A DNA stretch of 50,889 nucleotides from CAG-390 sp964384555 (GTDB taxonomy: Bacteria; Bacillota; Clostridia; Oscillospirales; CAG-272). The stretch lies in the NCBI GenBank assembly GCA_964384555.1, contig CAYLLA010000007.1, positions 1-50,889 on the forward strand, read 5' to 3'. Of the stretch, positions 1 to 8,384 are shown in pieces. Both the position numbers and the translations under genes were made by a program. Each line of letters starts with the position of its first letter. Position 1 is the stretch's first letter. The notes beneath the pieces were generated by a model. That model was not told the DNA's origin. It made no database searches and worked only from the letters and a program-made list of their open reading frames with translations.

Positions 1-570
1 TCATCCTTGTTTTTTTCTACAGTATCTGCTGGATAAAAAGCCAATGATACATTGTATATAAGTGATTCGGATCTGACGGATGCCGGCATCGAGGATCTGT
101 GTCAGATCGAAGCTTATTTTTATGTGTATGACCCCAACACATATCATACTGTCTATGAGTCGGAGTGCGTTACTATCAAGACCTCTGTGTATGAGAAAAT
201 GAGCAGCGTTCGGGTTGCGGCAAATGGCGAGACAATGTATGATAAAGACGGTATTAAGATAGTGGGCAAATACGTTCGTGATTCGCTGCTCGGAAAATCG
301 TTTGTTTTGTACTTGGAAAATCAAAGCGGCAAGGATGTGACTATATCCTGCGATGATATGTCAGTAAACGGATATATGGTCACTCCGTTCTTTTCCGAGA
401 CTGTATTTAACGGTAAGTACACCATTTCAGATATTACTGTATCAGACAGCGATCTGGAGAAAAACGAAATAAGTAAGATAGAGGAGTTTGAGCTTAAATT
501 CCGAATCTACGATCCGCAAACATACAAAGATATATCAACGACCGATGCGTTAAATTTCAAGGTCAAATAA
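1..570 (+). pseudogene. C-terminal part of a repeat-domain surface protein, with in-frame TAA
   Basis: The visible protein contains a repeated unit: an Asn-rich strand region, a short FFS...G loop, an ISDSDL-type strand and then a YDP-TY strand. The unit is complete near positions 250-567 and partly present at the window start. Reading from base 1 in the same frame gives SSLFFSTVSAG, a TAA at 34-36, then KANDTLYISDSDL, which lines up with the second copy (PFFSETVFNGKYTISD). Coding sequence therefore seems to run through the stop, where most homologous repeats would have Lys (AAA). No ribosome-binding site precedes the TTG at 52, so a fresh start there is unlikely. I recall similar repeats in secreted clostridial lipoproteins but cannot name the family. 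Either a nonsense mutation or a base error explains the stop; the 5' end lies outside the window. Confidence 0.55.
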
Positions 571-592
571 ACATTCTGCGTTATTTTGGCAG

Positions 593-640
593 AAAGCGGG
601 GCTTTGTCCGTAGTGGGCAGATCCCCGCTTTTTGGTTTTT
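593..640 (+). terminator. Rho-independent terminator after the repeat protein
   Basis: The arms AAAGCGGGG (593-601) and CCCCGCTTT (623-631) are complementary and are followed by TTTGGTTTTT. The hairpin starts 23 bases after the stop codon at 570. Confidence 0.8.
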
Positions 641-683
641 GATTAGCAAAAAAACGGCGGTAGTTGTTCCCATCCGCTTTTTT

Positions 684-713
684 ATGCAAAAAAAAGCTAT
701 GCTTTTTTTGCAT
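684..713. repeat. A/T-rich perfect inverted repeat upstream of hydC
   Basis: ATGCAAAAAAAAGC is followed by TAT and by GCTTTTTTTGCAT, a near-perfect palindrome with a three-base loop. It lies between the upstream terminator and the hydC promoter. It could act as a second terminator or as a protein-binding site; the sequence does not decide which. Confidence 0.5.
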
Positions 714-740
714 ACCTCACAATTAATTTGCTCAAAACTG

Positions 741-769
741 TGGACTTTTGTGCAGATATGTAGTATAAT
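741..769 (+). promoter_or_regulatory. Probable hydCBA promoter
   Basis: A perfect TATAAT lies at 764-769, about 90 bases before hydC. The upstream element is poor (TGGACT at 741-746, 17 bases away), so the -35 assignment is weak and activation by a regulator is possible. Confidence 0.5.
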
Positions 770-857
770 AATATAGTATAGTTGTCGGCGGGTCTACAGC
801 CGCGGCAATGCACGAATTATATTAAAAACTACATATTCAGGAGGAATAATTCGAGAC

Positions 858-1355
858 ATGAAGAAGAAATTGACCGCGGTCGAATTTCACGGCACTCCGG
901 AGCAGGAAGCAAAGCTTCTTGCCGTTATCTCCAAGTATGAAGGTGTCAAGGGCAAGATGATGCCCATCCTTCAGGAAGCGCAGGAGATATACGGTTACCT
1001 GCCGATAGAGGTTCAAAAGATAATTTCCGAAAAAACAGGCGTATCCGTTGAGGAGATATACGGTATCGTTACCTTCTACTCACAGTTCAAGCTCAACCCC
1101 GATGGCCAGATAGCCATTGCGGTATGTCTTGGTACTGCATGCTATGTTAAAGGCTCCGGTGAGGTCATCGAGGAGATCTCAAAGCAGCTGGGCGTTCCCG
1201 TGGGCGGCATCTCCGAGGATGGCAGATACTCGCTTGAGGCTACTCGTTGTATCGGTGCGTGCGGACTTGCTCCTGTTCTTACTGTAAACGGCGAGGTCTA
1301 CGGACGTCTTACCAAGGCAGACGTTGCATCTGTTTTGGCAAAATACCGCGACTGA
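858..1355 (+). CDS. hydC: NuoE-like [2Fe-2S] subunit of NAD(P)-linked [FeFe]-hydrogenase (HydC type)
   Basis: This 165-residue protein has the two parts of the NuoE/HndA family: an N-terminal helical bundle (about residues 15-75, with the YGYLP and YGIVTFYSQF stretches) and a thioredoxin-fold [2Fe-2S] domain. The four expected ligands are CLGTAC and, later, CIGAC, so the cluster should be intact. The partner is a flavin and Fe-S subunit encoded 24 bases downstream. In such cytoplasmic complexes this subunit carries electrons between the NAD(H)-binding subunit and the hydrogenase. AGGAGG at 839-844 lies 13 bases before the ATG. The order NuoE-NuoF-HydA is the usual one for trimeric, often electron-bifurcating, hydrogenases of Clostridia; bifurcation itself cannot be read from sequence. 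Confidence 0.93.
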   Translation: MKKKLTAVEFHGTPEQEAKLLAVISKYEGVKGKMMPILQEAQEIYGYLPIEVQKIISEKTGVSVEEIYGIVTFYSQFKLNPDGQIAIAVCLGTACYVKGSGEVIEEISKQLGVPVGGISEDGRYSLEATRCIGACGLAPVLTVNGEVYGRLTKADVASVLAKYRD

Positions 1356-1379
1356 TAAAGGGCGAAAGGGGAATATGAT

Positions 1380-3272
1380 ATGGAACATTTAATTAAAACT
1401 GTTGAAGCCCTTAACGAGGTTAAGGCAAGCTGTCTTAAGGAGATGGCACTGCGCACCGGCGGCGATGCGACCGGCAGTAAGCTTAAACGCGAGATACTTG
1501 TTTGCGGCGGTACGGGATGTACATCCTCCGGCAGCCCCAAGATCCGCGAGCAACTTGAGGAGCTCCTTCGCACACGCGGAGTTGAGGATACCGTTGAGGT
1601 AGTAATGACAGGCTGCTTTGGCCTTTGCGCACTCGGCCCGATAATGATAGTTTATCCCGAGGGAACATTCTACAGCATGGTCACACCCGAGCATCTTGAG
1701 GAGATAGTTGACTCCCACATCATCGGCGGCGAGCCTGTTGAGAAATATATGTATCACGAAAAGTCTGATGGGGACAAGCTCGTTCCGAGACTTCAGGATA
1801 CCCGCTTCTTTAAAAAGCAGCACAGAGTTGCGCTCCGTAACTGCGGTGTCGTTAACCCTGAAAAGATAGAGGACTACATAGCCCGCGACGGTTACCAGGC
1901 AATAGCCAAGGTGCTGGGCGGCATGACCCCTGATGAGGTCATTCAGACCATGCTTGATTCCGGTCTCCGCGGACGTGGCGGTGCCGGCTTCCCGACAGGT
2001 CTTAAATGGAAATTTGCCTCCGGCAACCGCGGCAATGTAAAGAAATACGTATGCTGCAACGCCGACGAGGGCGACCCCGGCGCGTTTATGGACCGTTCTG
2101 TTCTTGAGGGCGACCCCCATGCAGTGCTTGAGGCTATGACGATAGCCGGCTACGCCATTGGCGCCGACGAGGGCTACATCTACGTTCGCGCAGAGTACCC
2201 CATTGCCATCCACCGTCTCCAGATAGCTATCGATCAGGCACGCGCGGCGGGTCTGCTCGGCAAGGATATATTCGGCTCCGGCTTTGATTTTGATATCTCC
2301 CTCCGCTTTGGCGCAGGCGCGTTCGTTTGCGGCGAGGAGACTGCTCTTATGACCTCCATCGAGGGTAAGAGAGGCGAGCCGCGTCCCCGTCCTCCGTTCC
2401 CGGCGGTAAAGGGACTTTTCGCTCAACCCACCATACTCAACAACGTTGAGACATATGCAAACATCCCGCAGATAATCCTTAACGGTGCCGATTGGTTCGC
2501 ATCTATGGGTACCGAAAAATCCAAGGGCACAAAGGTCTTCGCCCTCGGCGGCAAGATCACCAATACAGGTCTTGTTGAGGTTCCCATGGGTACTACACTG
2601 CGCGAGGTCGTTGAGGACATCGGCGGCGGTATCCCGAACGGTAAAAAGTTTAAAGCGGCGCAGACCGGCGGTCCTTCCGGCGGATGCATTCCCGCACACC
2701 TTATCGACACACCTATCGATTACGATAACCTCCTTGCCATCGGCTCTATGATGGGCTCCGGCGGACTTATCGTTATGGATGAGGACAACTGCATGGTCGA
2801 TATTGCAAAGTTCTTCCTTGAATTCACCGTTGACGAGTCCTGCGGTAAGTGCACGGCATGTCGTATAGGCACCAAGCGCCTGCTTGAGCTGCTTGATAAG
2901 ATCATCTCCGGTAACGGCGAGCTTGAGGATATAGACAAGATGCAGGAGCTCTCTATGTACATAAAGAGCAACTCGCTTTGCGGCCTTGGTCAGACCGCTC
3001 CCAACCCTGTTCTCTCCACACTGCGTTACTTCAAGGATGAGTATATCGCTCACATCGTTGATAAGAAATGTCCCGCGGGCGTTTGCAAAAAGCTCGTTCG
3101 CTACGCCATCGTTGAGGAGAACTGCAAGGGCTGTACCGCCTGCGCAAGAGTATGTCCTGTGGGCGCGATCTCGGGCAGCGTAAGAAACCCGCATAAGATC
3201 GACCCGCAAAAGTGCATCAAGTGCGGTGCATGCATCCAGAAGTGCCGCTTCGGCGCCATCGTCAAGGAATAA
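1380..3272 (+). CDS. hydB: NuoF-like flavin/Fe-S subunit of NAD(P)-linked [FeFe]-hydrogenase (HydB type)
   Basis: The 630-residue protein has the full HydB/HndC layout. An N-terminal thioredoxin-like [2Fe-2S] domain has Cys42, Cys47, Cys79 and Cys83. A NuoF core follows, with the glycine-rich GRGGAGFPTGLKW loop for FMN and NADH near residue 200. Next come an SLBB region and the CGKCTACRIG Fe-S motif. The C-terminus is a two-cluster ferredoxin domain with CKGCTACARVC and CIKCGACIQKC. It should pass electrons between NAD(P)H, FMN and the hydrogenase subunit. AAAGGGG lies eight bases before the ATG. The gene is 24 bases after hydC and 18 before hydA, so the three are one operon. Confidence 0.94.
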   Translation: MEHLIKTVEALNEVKASCLKEMALRTGGDATGSKLKREILVCGGTGCTSSGSPKIREQLEELLRTRGVEDTVEVVMTGCFGLCALGPIMIVYPEGTFYSMVTPEHLEEIVDSHIIGGEPVEKYMYHEKSDGDKLVPRLQDTRFFKKQHRVALRNCGVVNPEKIEDYIARDGYQAIAKVLGGMTPDEVIQTMLDSGLRGRGGAGFPTGLKWKFASGNRGNVKKYVCCNADEGDPGAFMDRSVLEGDPHAVLEAMTIAGYAIGADEGYIYVRAEYPIAIHRLQIAIDQARAAGLLGKDIFGSGFDFDISLRFGAGAFVCGEETALMTSIEGKRGEPRPRPPFPAVKGLFAQPTILNNVETYANIPQIILNGADWFASMGTEKSKGTKVFALGGKITNTGLVEVPMGTTLREVVEDIGGGIPNGKKFKAAQTGGPSGGCIPAHLIDTPIDYDNLLAIGSMMGSGGLIVMDEDNCMVDIAKFFLEFTVDESCGKCTACRIGTKRLLELLDKIISGNGELEDIDKMQELSMYIKSNSLCGLGQTAPNPVLSTLRYFKDEYIAHIVDKKCPAGVCKKLVRYAIVEENCKGCTACARVCPVGAISGSVRNPHKIDPQKCIKCGACIQKCRFGAIVKE

Positions 3273-3290
3273 TCGGAGGAGAATGAGATA

Positions 3291-5045
3291 ATGGAAAAAG
3301 TAAATGTAACGATCAACGGCAGAGAATATGCCGTGGATAAGGGCTGTACCGTTCTTGAAGCTGCCAGAGCTGCCCATATCGATATTCCCACTCTCTGCTA
3401 TCTTAAGGATATTAACGAGATCGGCGCATGTCGTATCTGCTTGGTTGAGGTCTCCGAAAACGGAAAGCCCTACCGCATGGTAGCATCCTGCGTTTACCCC
3501 GTAACTGAGGGTATGGCTATCCGCACCAACTCTCCCGCTGTTTTCAATGCAAGACGTACCAACCTCGAGCTGGTGCTCTCCAATCATGAAAAGCACTGCC
3601 TCTCTTGCGTGCGCTCCACCACCTGCGAGCTGCAAAAGCTCTGCAATGACTACGGTGTGGACGAGCATCGCTTCAGCGGCGCTGTAAATCACTACGAGGT
3701 AGACGATAAGTCCCCCATCATCCGCGATAACAACAAGTGCATCCTTTGCCGCCGTTGCGTGGCCGCCTGCTCTGCAATGCAGGGTATCGGCGTTATAGGC
3801 GCTAACGACCGCGGCTTTGATACTCACATTGCTTGCGCATTTGAGCAGCCTCTTGCCGAGACCTCCTGCATCAACTGCGGCCAGTGCATAGTGGCATGTC
3901 CTGTCGGCGCTCTTTATGAAAGAGACGATACCGATAAGGTGCGCGAGGCTATTGCCGACCCCACAAAGCATGTTTATATCTGCACAGCTCCCTCCGTCCG
4001 CGCCCAGATCGGCGAGTGCTTTGGCTACGAGCCCGGCACAGACTGCGAGGGCAAGATGGTTGCCGCACTTAAGGCACTCGGCTTTGACGGTGTTTATGAC
4101 ATGAACCTCACCGCCGACCTGACCATCATCGAGGAGGCCAACGAGCTTATCGGCCGTATCCAAAACGGCGGCAAGCTGCCCATGATCACCTCCTGCTCCC
4201 CCGGATGGATCAAGTACTGCGAGCATTACTATCCCGAATTTACCGAAAATCTTTCAAGCTGCAAGTCGCCCCAGCAGATGTTTGGTGCGGTCATGAAGAC
4301 CTACTTTGCCGAAAAGATGGGCTACGATCCCAAGGATATCTTCTTTGTATCCGCCATCCCCTGCACGGCCAAGAAGTTTGAGGTCGGCAGACCCGATCAG
4401 TCCGCCTCCGGATACCCGGATGTTGATGTTGCCATCACTACCCGTGAGGTCGGCAGAATGATAGAAAAGGCCGGCATCAAGTTCCGTGAGCTTGAGGATG
4501 AGCAGTTTGACCGTCCGTTTGATATCGGTTCCGGCGCGGGCGCAATATTCGGCGCTACCGGCGGCGTTATGGAGGCAGCTCTCCGTTACGCGGCAGAGAT
4601 AATCCTCGGCAAGCCGCTTGAGCAGCCGCTTGAGACCCCCGAGATCAGACGTCAGGGTAACGACGATGGCTATCGCACCGCATCCTATAAGGTCGGCGAT
4701 ACCACTGTCAACGTTGCCGTAGCCTCCGGCACAAAGAACGCCAAGGCTCTGCTTGATGATATCAAGGCTGGCAAGGTAGATGTTCAGTTTATCGAGATCA
4801 TGGCATGCCCCGGCGGATGCGTAAACGGCGGCGGTCAGCCGTATCAGCCCGCATCTGTCAGAAACACCACGGATCTTCGCGCACTGCGCGCCGCCGTGCT
4901 TTATCGTGACGATGCCGAGTGTGACATCCGCGAATCTCAAAAGAATGCGGCTGTTATGAAGCTGTATGAGGAGTATTTCGGCCAGCCCAACAGCCACAAG
5001 GCGCATGAGGTGCTGCACACCACATACATCAAGCGCGGTCTTTGA
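3291..5045 (+). CDS. hydA: [FeFe]-hydrogenase catalytic subunit (HydA/HndD type)
   Basis: This 584-residue protein interconverts protons and H2. An N-terminal [2Fe-2S] plant-type ferredoxin domain has C36, C47, C50 and C67. A His/Cys [4Fe-4S] site is formed by HEKHCLSC and CELQKLC. A two-cluster domain has CILCRRCVAAC and CINCGQCIVAC. The H-cluster domain follows, with L1 as TSCSPGW (300-306), L2 as IPCTAKKFE and L3 as EIMACPGGCVNGGGQP. L1 has Ser where well-studied monomeric enzymes have a second Cys (TSCCPGW). From memory TSCSPGW is common in NAD(P)-linked multimeric HydA proteins, so it is not evidence of loss. The small C-terminal helix region (KSHKAHE-like) is present. The start is set by GGAGGAG nine bases before the ATG. 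Confidence 0.95.
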   Translation: MEKVNVTINGREYAVDKGCTVLEAARAAHIDIPTLCYLKDINEIGACRICLVEVSENGKPYRMVASCVYPVTEGMAIRTNSPAVFNARRTNLELVLSNHEKHCLSCVRSTTCELQKLCNDYGVDEHRFSGAVNHYEVDDKSPIIRDNNKCILCRRCVAACSAMQGIGVIGANDRGFDTHIACAFEQPLAETSCINCGQCIVACPVGALYERDDTDKVREAIADPTKHVYICTAPSVRAQIGECFGYEPGTDCEGKMVAALKALGFDGVYDMNLTADLTIIEEANELIGRIQNGGKLPMITSCSPGWIKYCEHYYPEFTENLSSCKSPQQMFGAVMKTYFAEKMGYDPKDIFFVSAIPCTAKKFEVGRPDQSASGYPDVDVAITTREVGRMIEKAGIKFRELEDEQFDRPFDIGSGAGAIFGATGGVMEAALRYAAEIILGKPLEQPLETPEIRRQGNDDGYRTASYKVGDTTVNVAVASGTKNAKALLDDIKAGKVDVQFIEIMACPGGCVNGGGQPYQPASVRNTTDLRALRAAVLYRDDAECDIRESQKNAAVMKLYEEYFGQPNSHKAHEVLHTTYIKRGL

Positions 5046-5094
5046 TCTCGCTTTAGACCGAAATATCGGTAAAGCAAAAAATAAATAAAAAAGC

Positions 5095-5126
5095 ACCGAG
5101 CGCAAGTCCCATGACTTGCGCTCGGT
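5095..5126 (-). terminator. Terminator of xpt
   Basis: A perfect 14-bp hairpin, ACCGAGCGCAAGTC with loop CCAT, is followed on the minus strand by a T-rich tract (complement of the A-rich 5076-5093). On the plus strand no T-run follows, so it mainly serves xpt, although it also separates the convergent hyd operon. Confidence 0.85.
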
Positions 5127-5203
5127 CGCGCTTTGAGCGGTGGAAGTTCAAATGTTATATTTAGTTATATTAAAATGTAGTTTTTAAAATAAAGATCGAG
5201 CGG

Positions 5204-5779
5204 TCAGTCGTCAAGCAGGATCATGTTGCCGCTATCGTCAAGCCCTATCCTTGCCAGTGAGTGCAGATCCACATTCATCTCGCGTATCCTGTCTCCGCCG
5301 GGCTGAAAAGCCTTTTCAATGCAAATGCCCGCGCCTACAACGGTGGCCCCCGCTTGGTTTGTAATGTCGATAAGTCCCCTTAGCGCCTCACCGTCCGCCA
5401 AAAAGTCGTCTATCAGCAAAACTCTGTCGCCCTTTTTGATGCAGTCACGATCCACGCGTACCTCAAAAACAGAACCGCGCGTAAAGGAGCGCACAAGGGA
5501 CGAGTATGTATCGCCGCTGAGGTTCTTTGACTGCGATTTTTTTGCAAATACTACGTCCACGCCGAAATGGCGCGCGGCAAGACATGCAATGCCGATGCCG
5601 GATGCCTCAACGGTGAGGATAAGTGTTGGCTTTTTGTCGGCAAATATGCGGTAAAACTCCTCGCCGATCTTGTCTATCAATGCTGTATTCATGCGGTGAT
5701 TCAAAAAGCCCGAAACTATAACAACACCGCCCGGGCGAAGCTCGCCCTGTTCTCTTATCATCTGTTTTAAAAGCTCCAT
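5204..5779 (-). CDS. xpt: Xanthine phosphoribosyltransferase
   Basis: The 191-residue protein salvages xanthine to XMP with PRPP. The PRPP-binding signature VLLIDDFLADGEAL lies near residues 120-133, with the family stretch ASGIGIA (substrate-side loop) and KKSQSKN before it. Length and order match Bacillus and Clostridium Xpt. An upstream in-frame GTG at 5803 would add eight residues, but GGAGG lies five bases before the ATG at 5779 and that protein starts MELL as in the family, so 5779 was chosen. It is a single-gene unit with its own promoter and terminator. No purine riboswitch is visible in the leader, although xpt often has one. Confidence 0.92.
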   Translation of the reverse strand: MELLKQMIREQGELRPGGVVIVSGFLNHRMNTALIDKIGEEFYRIFADKKPTLILTVEASGIGIACLAARHFGVDVVFAKKSQSKNLSGDTYSSLVRSFTRGSVFEVRVDRDCIKKGDRVLLIDDFLADGEALRGLIDITNQAGATVVGAGICIEKAFQPGGDRIREMNVDLHSLARIGLDDSGNMILLDD

Positions 5780-5810
5780 ACCTACCTCCGAGCTGTTGGT
5801 CACGATGTTT

Positions 5811-5851
5811 GGGATATAAGTTCCTGCGTTTTATTCTGCGCCGAATATCCC
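5811..5851 (-). promoter_or_regulatory. Structured 5' leader of xpt
   Basis: In the minus-strand transcript GGGATAT (5851-5845) pairs with ATATCCC (5817-5811). Inside, GCG (5841-5839) can pair with CGC (5828-5826), leaving an asymmetric internal loop and an A-rich terminal loop. The element sits between the transcription start and the ribosome-binding site. It does not resemble the three-way purine riboswitch. Function unknown; it could be only a stabilising hairpin. Confidence 0.35.
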
Positions 5852-5859
5852 TTTAATAT

Positions 5860-5888
5860 ATTATACTACAAAAAAGCTCTGCGGTAAA
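5860..5888 (-). promoter_or_regulatory. xpt promoter
   Basis: On the minus strand TTTACC (5888-5883), a 17-base spacer and TATAAT (5865-5860) form a good sigma-A type promoter. It gives a leader of about 75 bases before the chosen ATG. Confidence 0.65.
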
Positions 5889-5978
5889 TAGATGTTGCGA
5901 AAAAAATCGAATTTTACGCGGGATGGAGTCCAAAAAGCAAATTTTTTTGCTTTTTTTGAGGAAAAATCGCAAAAGAGA

Positions 5979-6007
5979 TTGATTACTTAGCGGCTTTGTG
6001 ATAAAAT
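5979..6007 (+). promoter_or_regulatory. Promoter of the DivIVA-like operon
   Basis: TTGATT (5979-5984), a 17-base spacer and TAAAAT (6002-6007) lie about 80 bases before the ATG at 6089. Confidence 0.6.
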
Positions 6008-6088
6008 GTACATGGAAGTATTGAGATCCTTGAATGATTTAGGATCGATAGTAATAATGGTAATAATGTCGGAAGGGAAGGGTCGAGT

Positions 6089-7117
6089 ATGGATAAGGTC
6101 ATCTTTCGCTCGTCAATGTCAGGATACAATAAAAAGGATGTAAATAAATATATTTCCGATGTTGATGCACGCCACGCATCCGAGATGGCAGAGGCATCGG
6201 CGAGCGCGAAAAAGCTGGAGGGTGAGCTGGGCGCACTCAAAAGCGAGGGCGCGGAGCTTCGCCGTGAGCTTGAGGACACAAAGGTTCTTGCCGAGGAGCT
6301 TCGGCTAAAGCTTGAAAGATCCGAGGGTGAGCTTGAGGCGCTTCGCCAAAAGTGCCGCAAGGCGGAGGAGGAGGCCGCCTCACACGCCAAGGAAGCTACC
6401 GCACTGCGCGGGATGCTTGCGGATGTTCCGAGTGACATGCCCTCCGCCGAGGAGCTGGGCGAACTGCGGCGGCGTGCGGCGGCGTATGACGAGCTTGATT
6501 CCCGCCGCCTTACAGTGCCGCAAGCCGGCGCGGCGGCAGAGGCGGATAATGTTATCCGCTCCGCTTATAATGAGGCTGAAAGGATAAGGGCGGAGGCGCG
6601 CAGTCTGGGCAGCGCCGCCGCATGTGAGGAGATAAAGGGGCAGGTCAGCGGCGAGCTTTGCGAGATATACGAGCTTATAAACCGCACTGCCGCCGAGAGC
6701 CTTGATGATATTTTGGCAAATATGCGCTCCGCAGAGGCGGGCGTCGGCAAGCTCAGTGAGGAGCTGTATGATAAAAATCGCACGGCTGTCGTGCGTGTAG
6801 AAAAGCTCCGTGCCGAGATAGAGCGGCTGATAGAGCAAAAGCTGGCCGAGGCCGAGCAGGCGGCGGATAAGGTCGGTGCGGCTGTTGCACCCGAAGCAAA
6901 GGCAAAAACAAATGCAACTGCCGCGCAAAACTCCGGCCATGATTCAGCATCAAGTGCCGCGGCAGACAATGCCGCCAAGGATGTTAACGCATCCGCCGCG
7001 AGGACAGCTGGTGCGGCAGCGCCGCACAGGTCATCTCGCCGCGGACAGGATATGGGCCGCACTGCATCCAAACAGCACCGTGATGACGGATTTTTTAGGT
7101 TTGGACGCCGAAAATGA
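6089..7117 (+). CDS. DivIVA/GpsB-like coiled-coil protein
   Basis: The 342-residue protein begins with a short FRSSMSGYNKKDVNKYI segment typical of DivIVA-family N-termini in Clostridia (F-x-x-GY-x-x-x-V). A long charged coiled coil rich in E, K, R and A covers about residues 30-120 and again 150-260. The last 80 residues are low-complexity Ala/Asp/Ser-rich and basic (ending FRFGRRK), probably disordered. DivIVA proteins sit at curved membrane and organise division or polar growth; that role here is inferred from the N-terminus only. GGAAGGG precedes the ATG. It is the first gene of a five-gene unit and its stop overlaps the next start (ATGA). Confidence 0.7.
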   Translation: MDKVIFRSSMSGYNKKDVNKYISDVDARHASEMAEASASAKKLEGELGALKSEGAELRRELEDTKVLAEELRLKLERSEGELEALRQKCRKAEEEAASHAKEATALRGMLADVPSDMPSAEELGELRRRAAAYDELDSRRLTVPQAGAAAEADNVIRSAYNEAERIRAEARSLGSAAACEEIKGQVSGELCEIYELINRTAAESLDDILANMRSAEAGVGKLSEELYDKNRTAVVRVEKLRAEIERLIEQKLAEAEQAADKVGAAVAPEAKAKTNATAAQNSGHDSASSAAADNAAKDVNASAARTAGAAAPHRSSRRGQDMGRTASKQHRDDGFFRFGRRK

Positions 7118-7998
7118 ATATAGGTGAAAAGATACGCGCCCTGCGCGGGGCAAAAATGATGACGCAAAGCGAGCTTGCAGGCTCGGAGATCACGCGTAAC
7201 ATGCTCTCGCGCATCGAAAACGGCGCGGCACTGCCGTCACTGCCTACCGTGATCTACCTTGCATCAAGGCTTGGTGTTCCCGCAGGCTTTTTGCTGGCGG
7301 AGGACGGCGACGAGTTCTATTATAAAAAAATGAACGCCATGCCCAACATCAAGCGGGCATATCTTGCGGGTGACCACAAGATATGCCGCGATATCTGCAT
7401 GTCGCTTGGTGGCGAGGATGACGAGATAAATGCACTTATCTGCCTTTGCTCATTCAGCCTTGCATGCGAAAAGTTTGCCGAGGGGCGGCTCAACGATGCC
7501 GTTGCTCTTTTTGACGAGGCAACGGCAAAAAAGGCGGAGACTATCTATCCCCTTGACGGAATAGAGGAAAGATCCGCGGTTTACCTTGCTTGTATGCATG
7601 ATATCTCGCCCTCCATCTACTCGGATATGTCAGACGAGGCGGATTGTGTGGCACCCGGGGCACTCTCCGATCCATTTTGCCGATACTATTCGGTACTCCG
7701 TGCCATAGGCCGCCCGGATGGCGAGATGCTGGCACGCATGTATTTTGCGAATGCGGATGAGCAGGAACGCCAATACGCCGCGCATATAAGGGCAAGAATG
7801 GCCATAGAGCGCAAAAATTATCACGACGGCTACACAGAGCTGCGCTCGCTCCTGACGGGAGAGACGGAGGTTGCGGCGCCGATAATGTATTTTATCTTTG
7901 CCGATCTTGAGCGCTGCTGCAGTGCCATGTCGGATTACCGCGGAGCTTACGAATATTCAAGCGATAAGCTTGGTCTGCTTGAAAAGTTTTTGAGGTGA
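7114..7998 (+). CDS. XRE-family regulator with TPR-like C-terminal domain
   Basis: Residues 1-65 form a helix-turn-helix of the XRE type (IGEKIRALRGAKMMTQSEL, then NMLSRIENG as recognition region). The remaining 230 residues are helical and Cys-containing, with repeated A-x-x-x-F/Y helix pairs suggesting tetratricopeptide-like repeats. This resembles the Rgg/PlcR style of architecture, in which the repeats bind a peptide or a partner protein; no ligand can be named. The ATG overlaps the stop of the DivIVA-like gene by four bases, which implies coupled translation. Confidence 0.8.
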   Translation: MNIGEKIRALRGAKMMTQSELAGSEITRNMLSRIENGAALPSLPTVIYLASRLGVPAGFLLAEDGDEFYYKKMNAMPNIKRAYLAGDHKICRDICMSLGGEDDEINALICLCSFSLACEKFAEGRLNDAVALFDEATAKKAETIYPLDGIEERSAVYLACMHDISPSIYSDMSDEADCVAPGALSDPFCRYYSVLRAIGRPDGEMLARMYFANADEQERQYAAHIRARMAIERKNYHDGYTELRSLLTGETEVAAPIMYFIFADLERCCSAMSDYRGAYEYSSDKLGLLEKFLR

Positions 7999-8003
7999 TC
8001 CCA

Positions 8004-8384
8004 ATGCAAAAGAAAATTGCGGCGGTGATGCTCGCGGGGCTTATCTTATCAGCGGTACTCATCTCGTGCTCGACCTATTCATCCGGCGACCCGGGCTTTT
8101 ACACCGGGGATACACTAACGCCGGAGGCGGTGGAATCCATCTGGCTTGCCATCTCCGAGCGTGAGGCGGCGGAGAGCGAAAAATATCCGCCAACTACCGA
8201 TGAGAGCGGTGCGGCGGTGCTGTTTTGGACATCCAACGGCAAGGTGTGGCACGCAAGTGCCGAGTGCTCGTCACTTAAAAGATCAACAAACATTAATTCA
8301 GGAACAATAGAGGAGGCCGAGGCGGCGGGCAAACAACGTGCCTGCTCGGTCTGCGCTAAGGGGGCAGAAACAAATGAAGAATAA
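8004..8384 (+). CDS. Small lipoprotein with a C-terminal His/Cys metal-site-like domain
   Basis: The 126-residue protein has a lipoprotein signal peptide (KK, hydrophobic stretch, lipobox LISC with Cys near residue 22). After a Ser/Thr/Glu-rich linker the last 50 residues read VWHASAEC, then GTIEEAEAAGK and ACSVC. This His-Cys...Cys-x-x-Cys arrangement resembles the short zinc-binding modules seen after DNA/RNA nuclease and Ada-type domains, here exported. An in-frame GTG at 7995 exists, but GAGGTGATC sits just before the ATG at 8004. It overlaps neither neighbour by more than a few bases and belongs to the 6089-9674 operon. The function is unknown. Confidence 0.7.
   Translation: MQKKIAAVMLAGLILSAVLISCSTYSSGDPGFYTGDTLTPEAVESIWLAISEREAAESEKYPPTTDESGAAVLFWTSNGKVWHASAECSSLKRSTNINSGTIEEAEAAGKQRACSVCAKGAETNEE

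Noticed and set aside
1389..4226. 945-residue open frame antisense to hydB and hydA
   Set aside because: It has no recognisable domain, no ribosome-binding site and lies opposite two certain genes. Strong codon bias removes stops from the opposite strand.
5804..5852. Guanine/xanthine purine riboswitch upstream of xpt
   Set aside because: The three-way junction and conserved loop bases of the purine riboswitch are not present; only a simple hairpin with an internal loop is seen.
6050..6068. Short GTAATAATG tandem before the DivIVA-like gene
   Set aside because: Only two copies and no link to a known signal.
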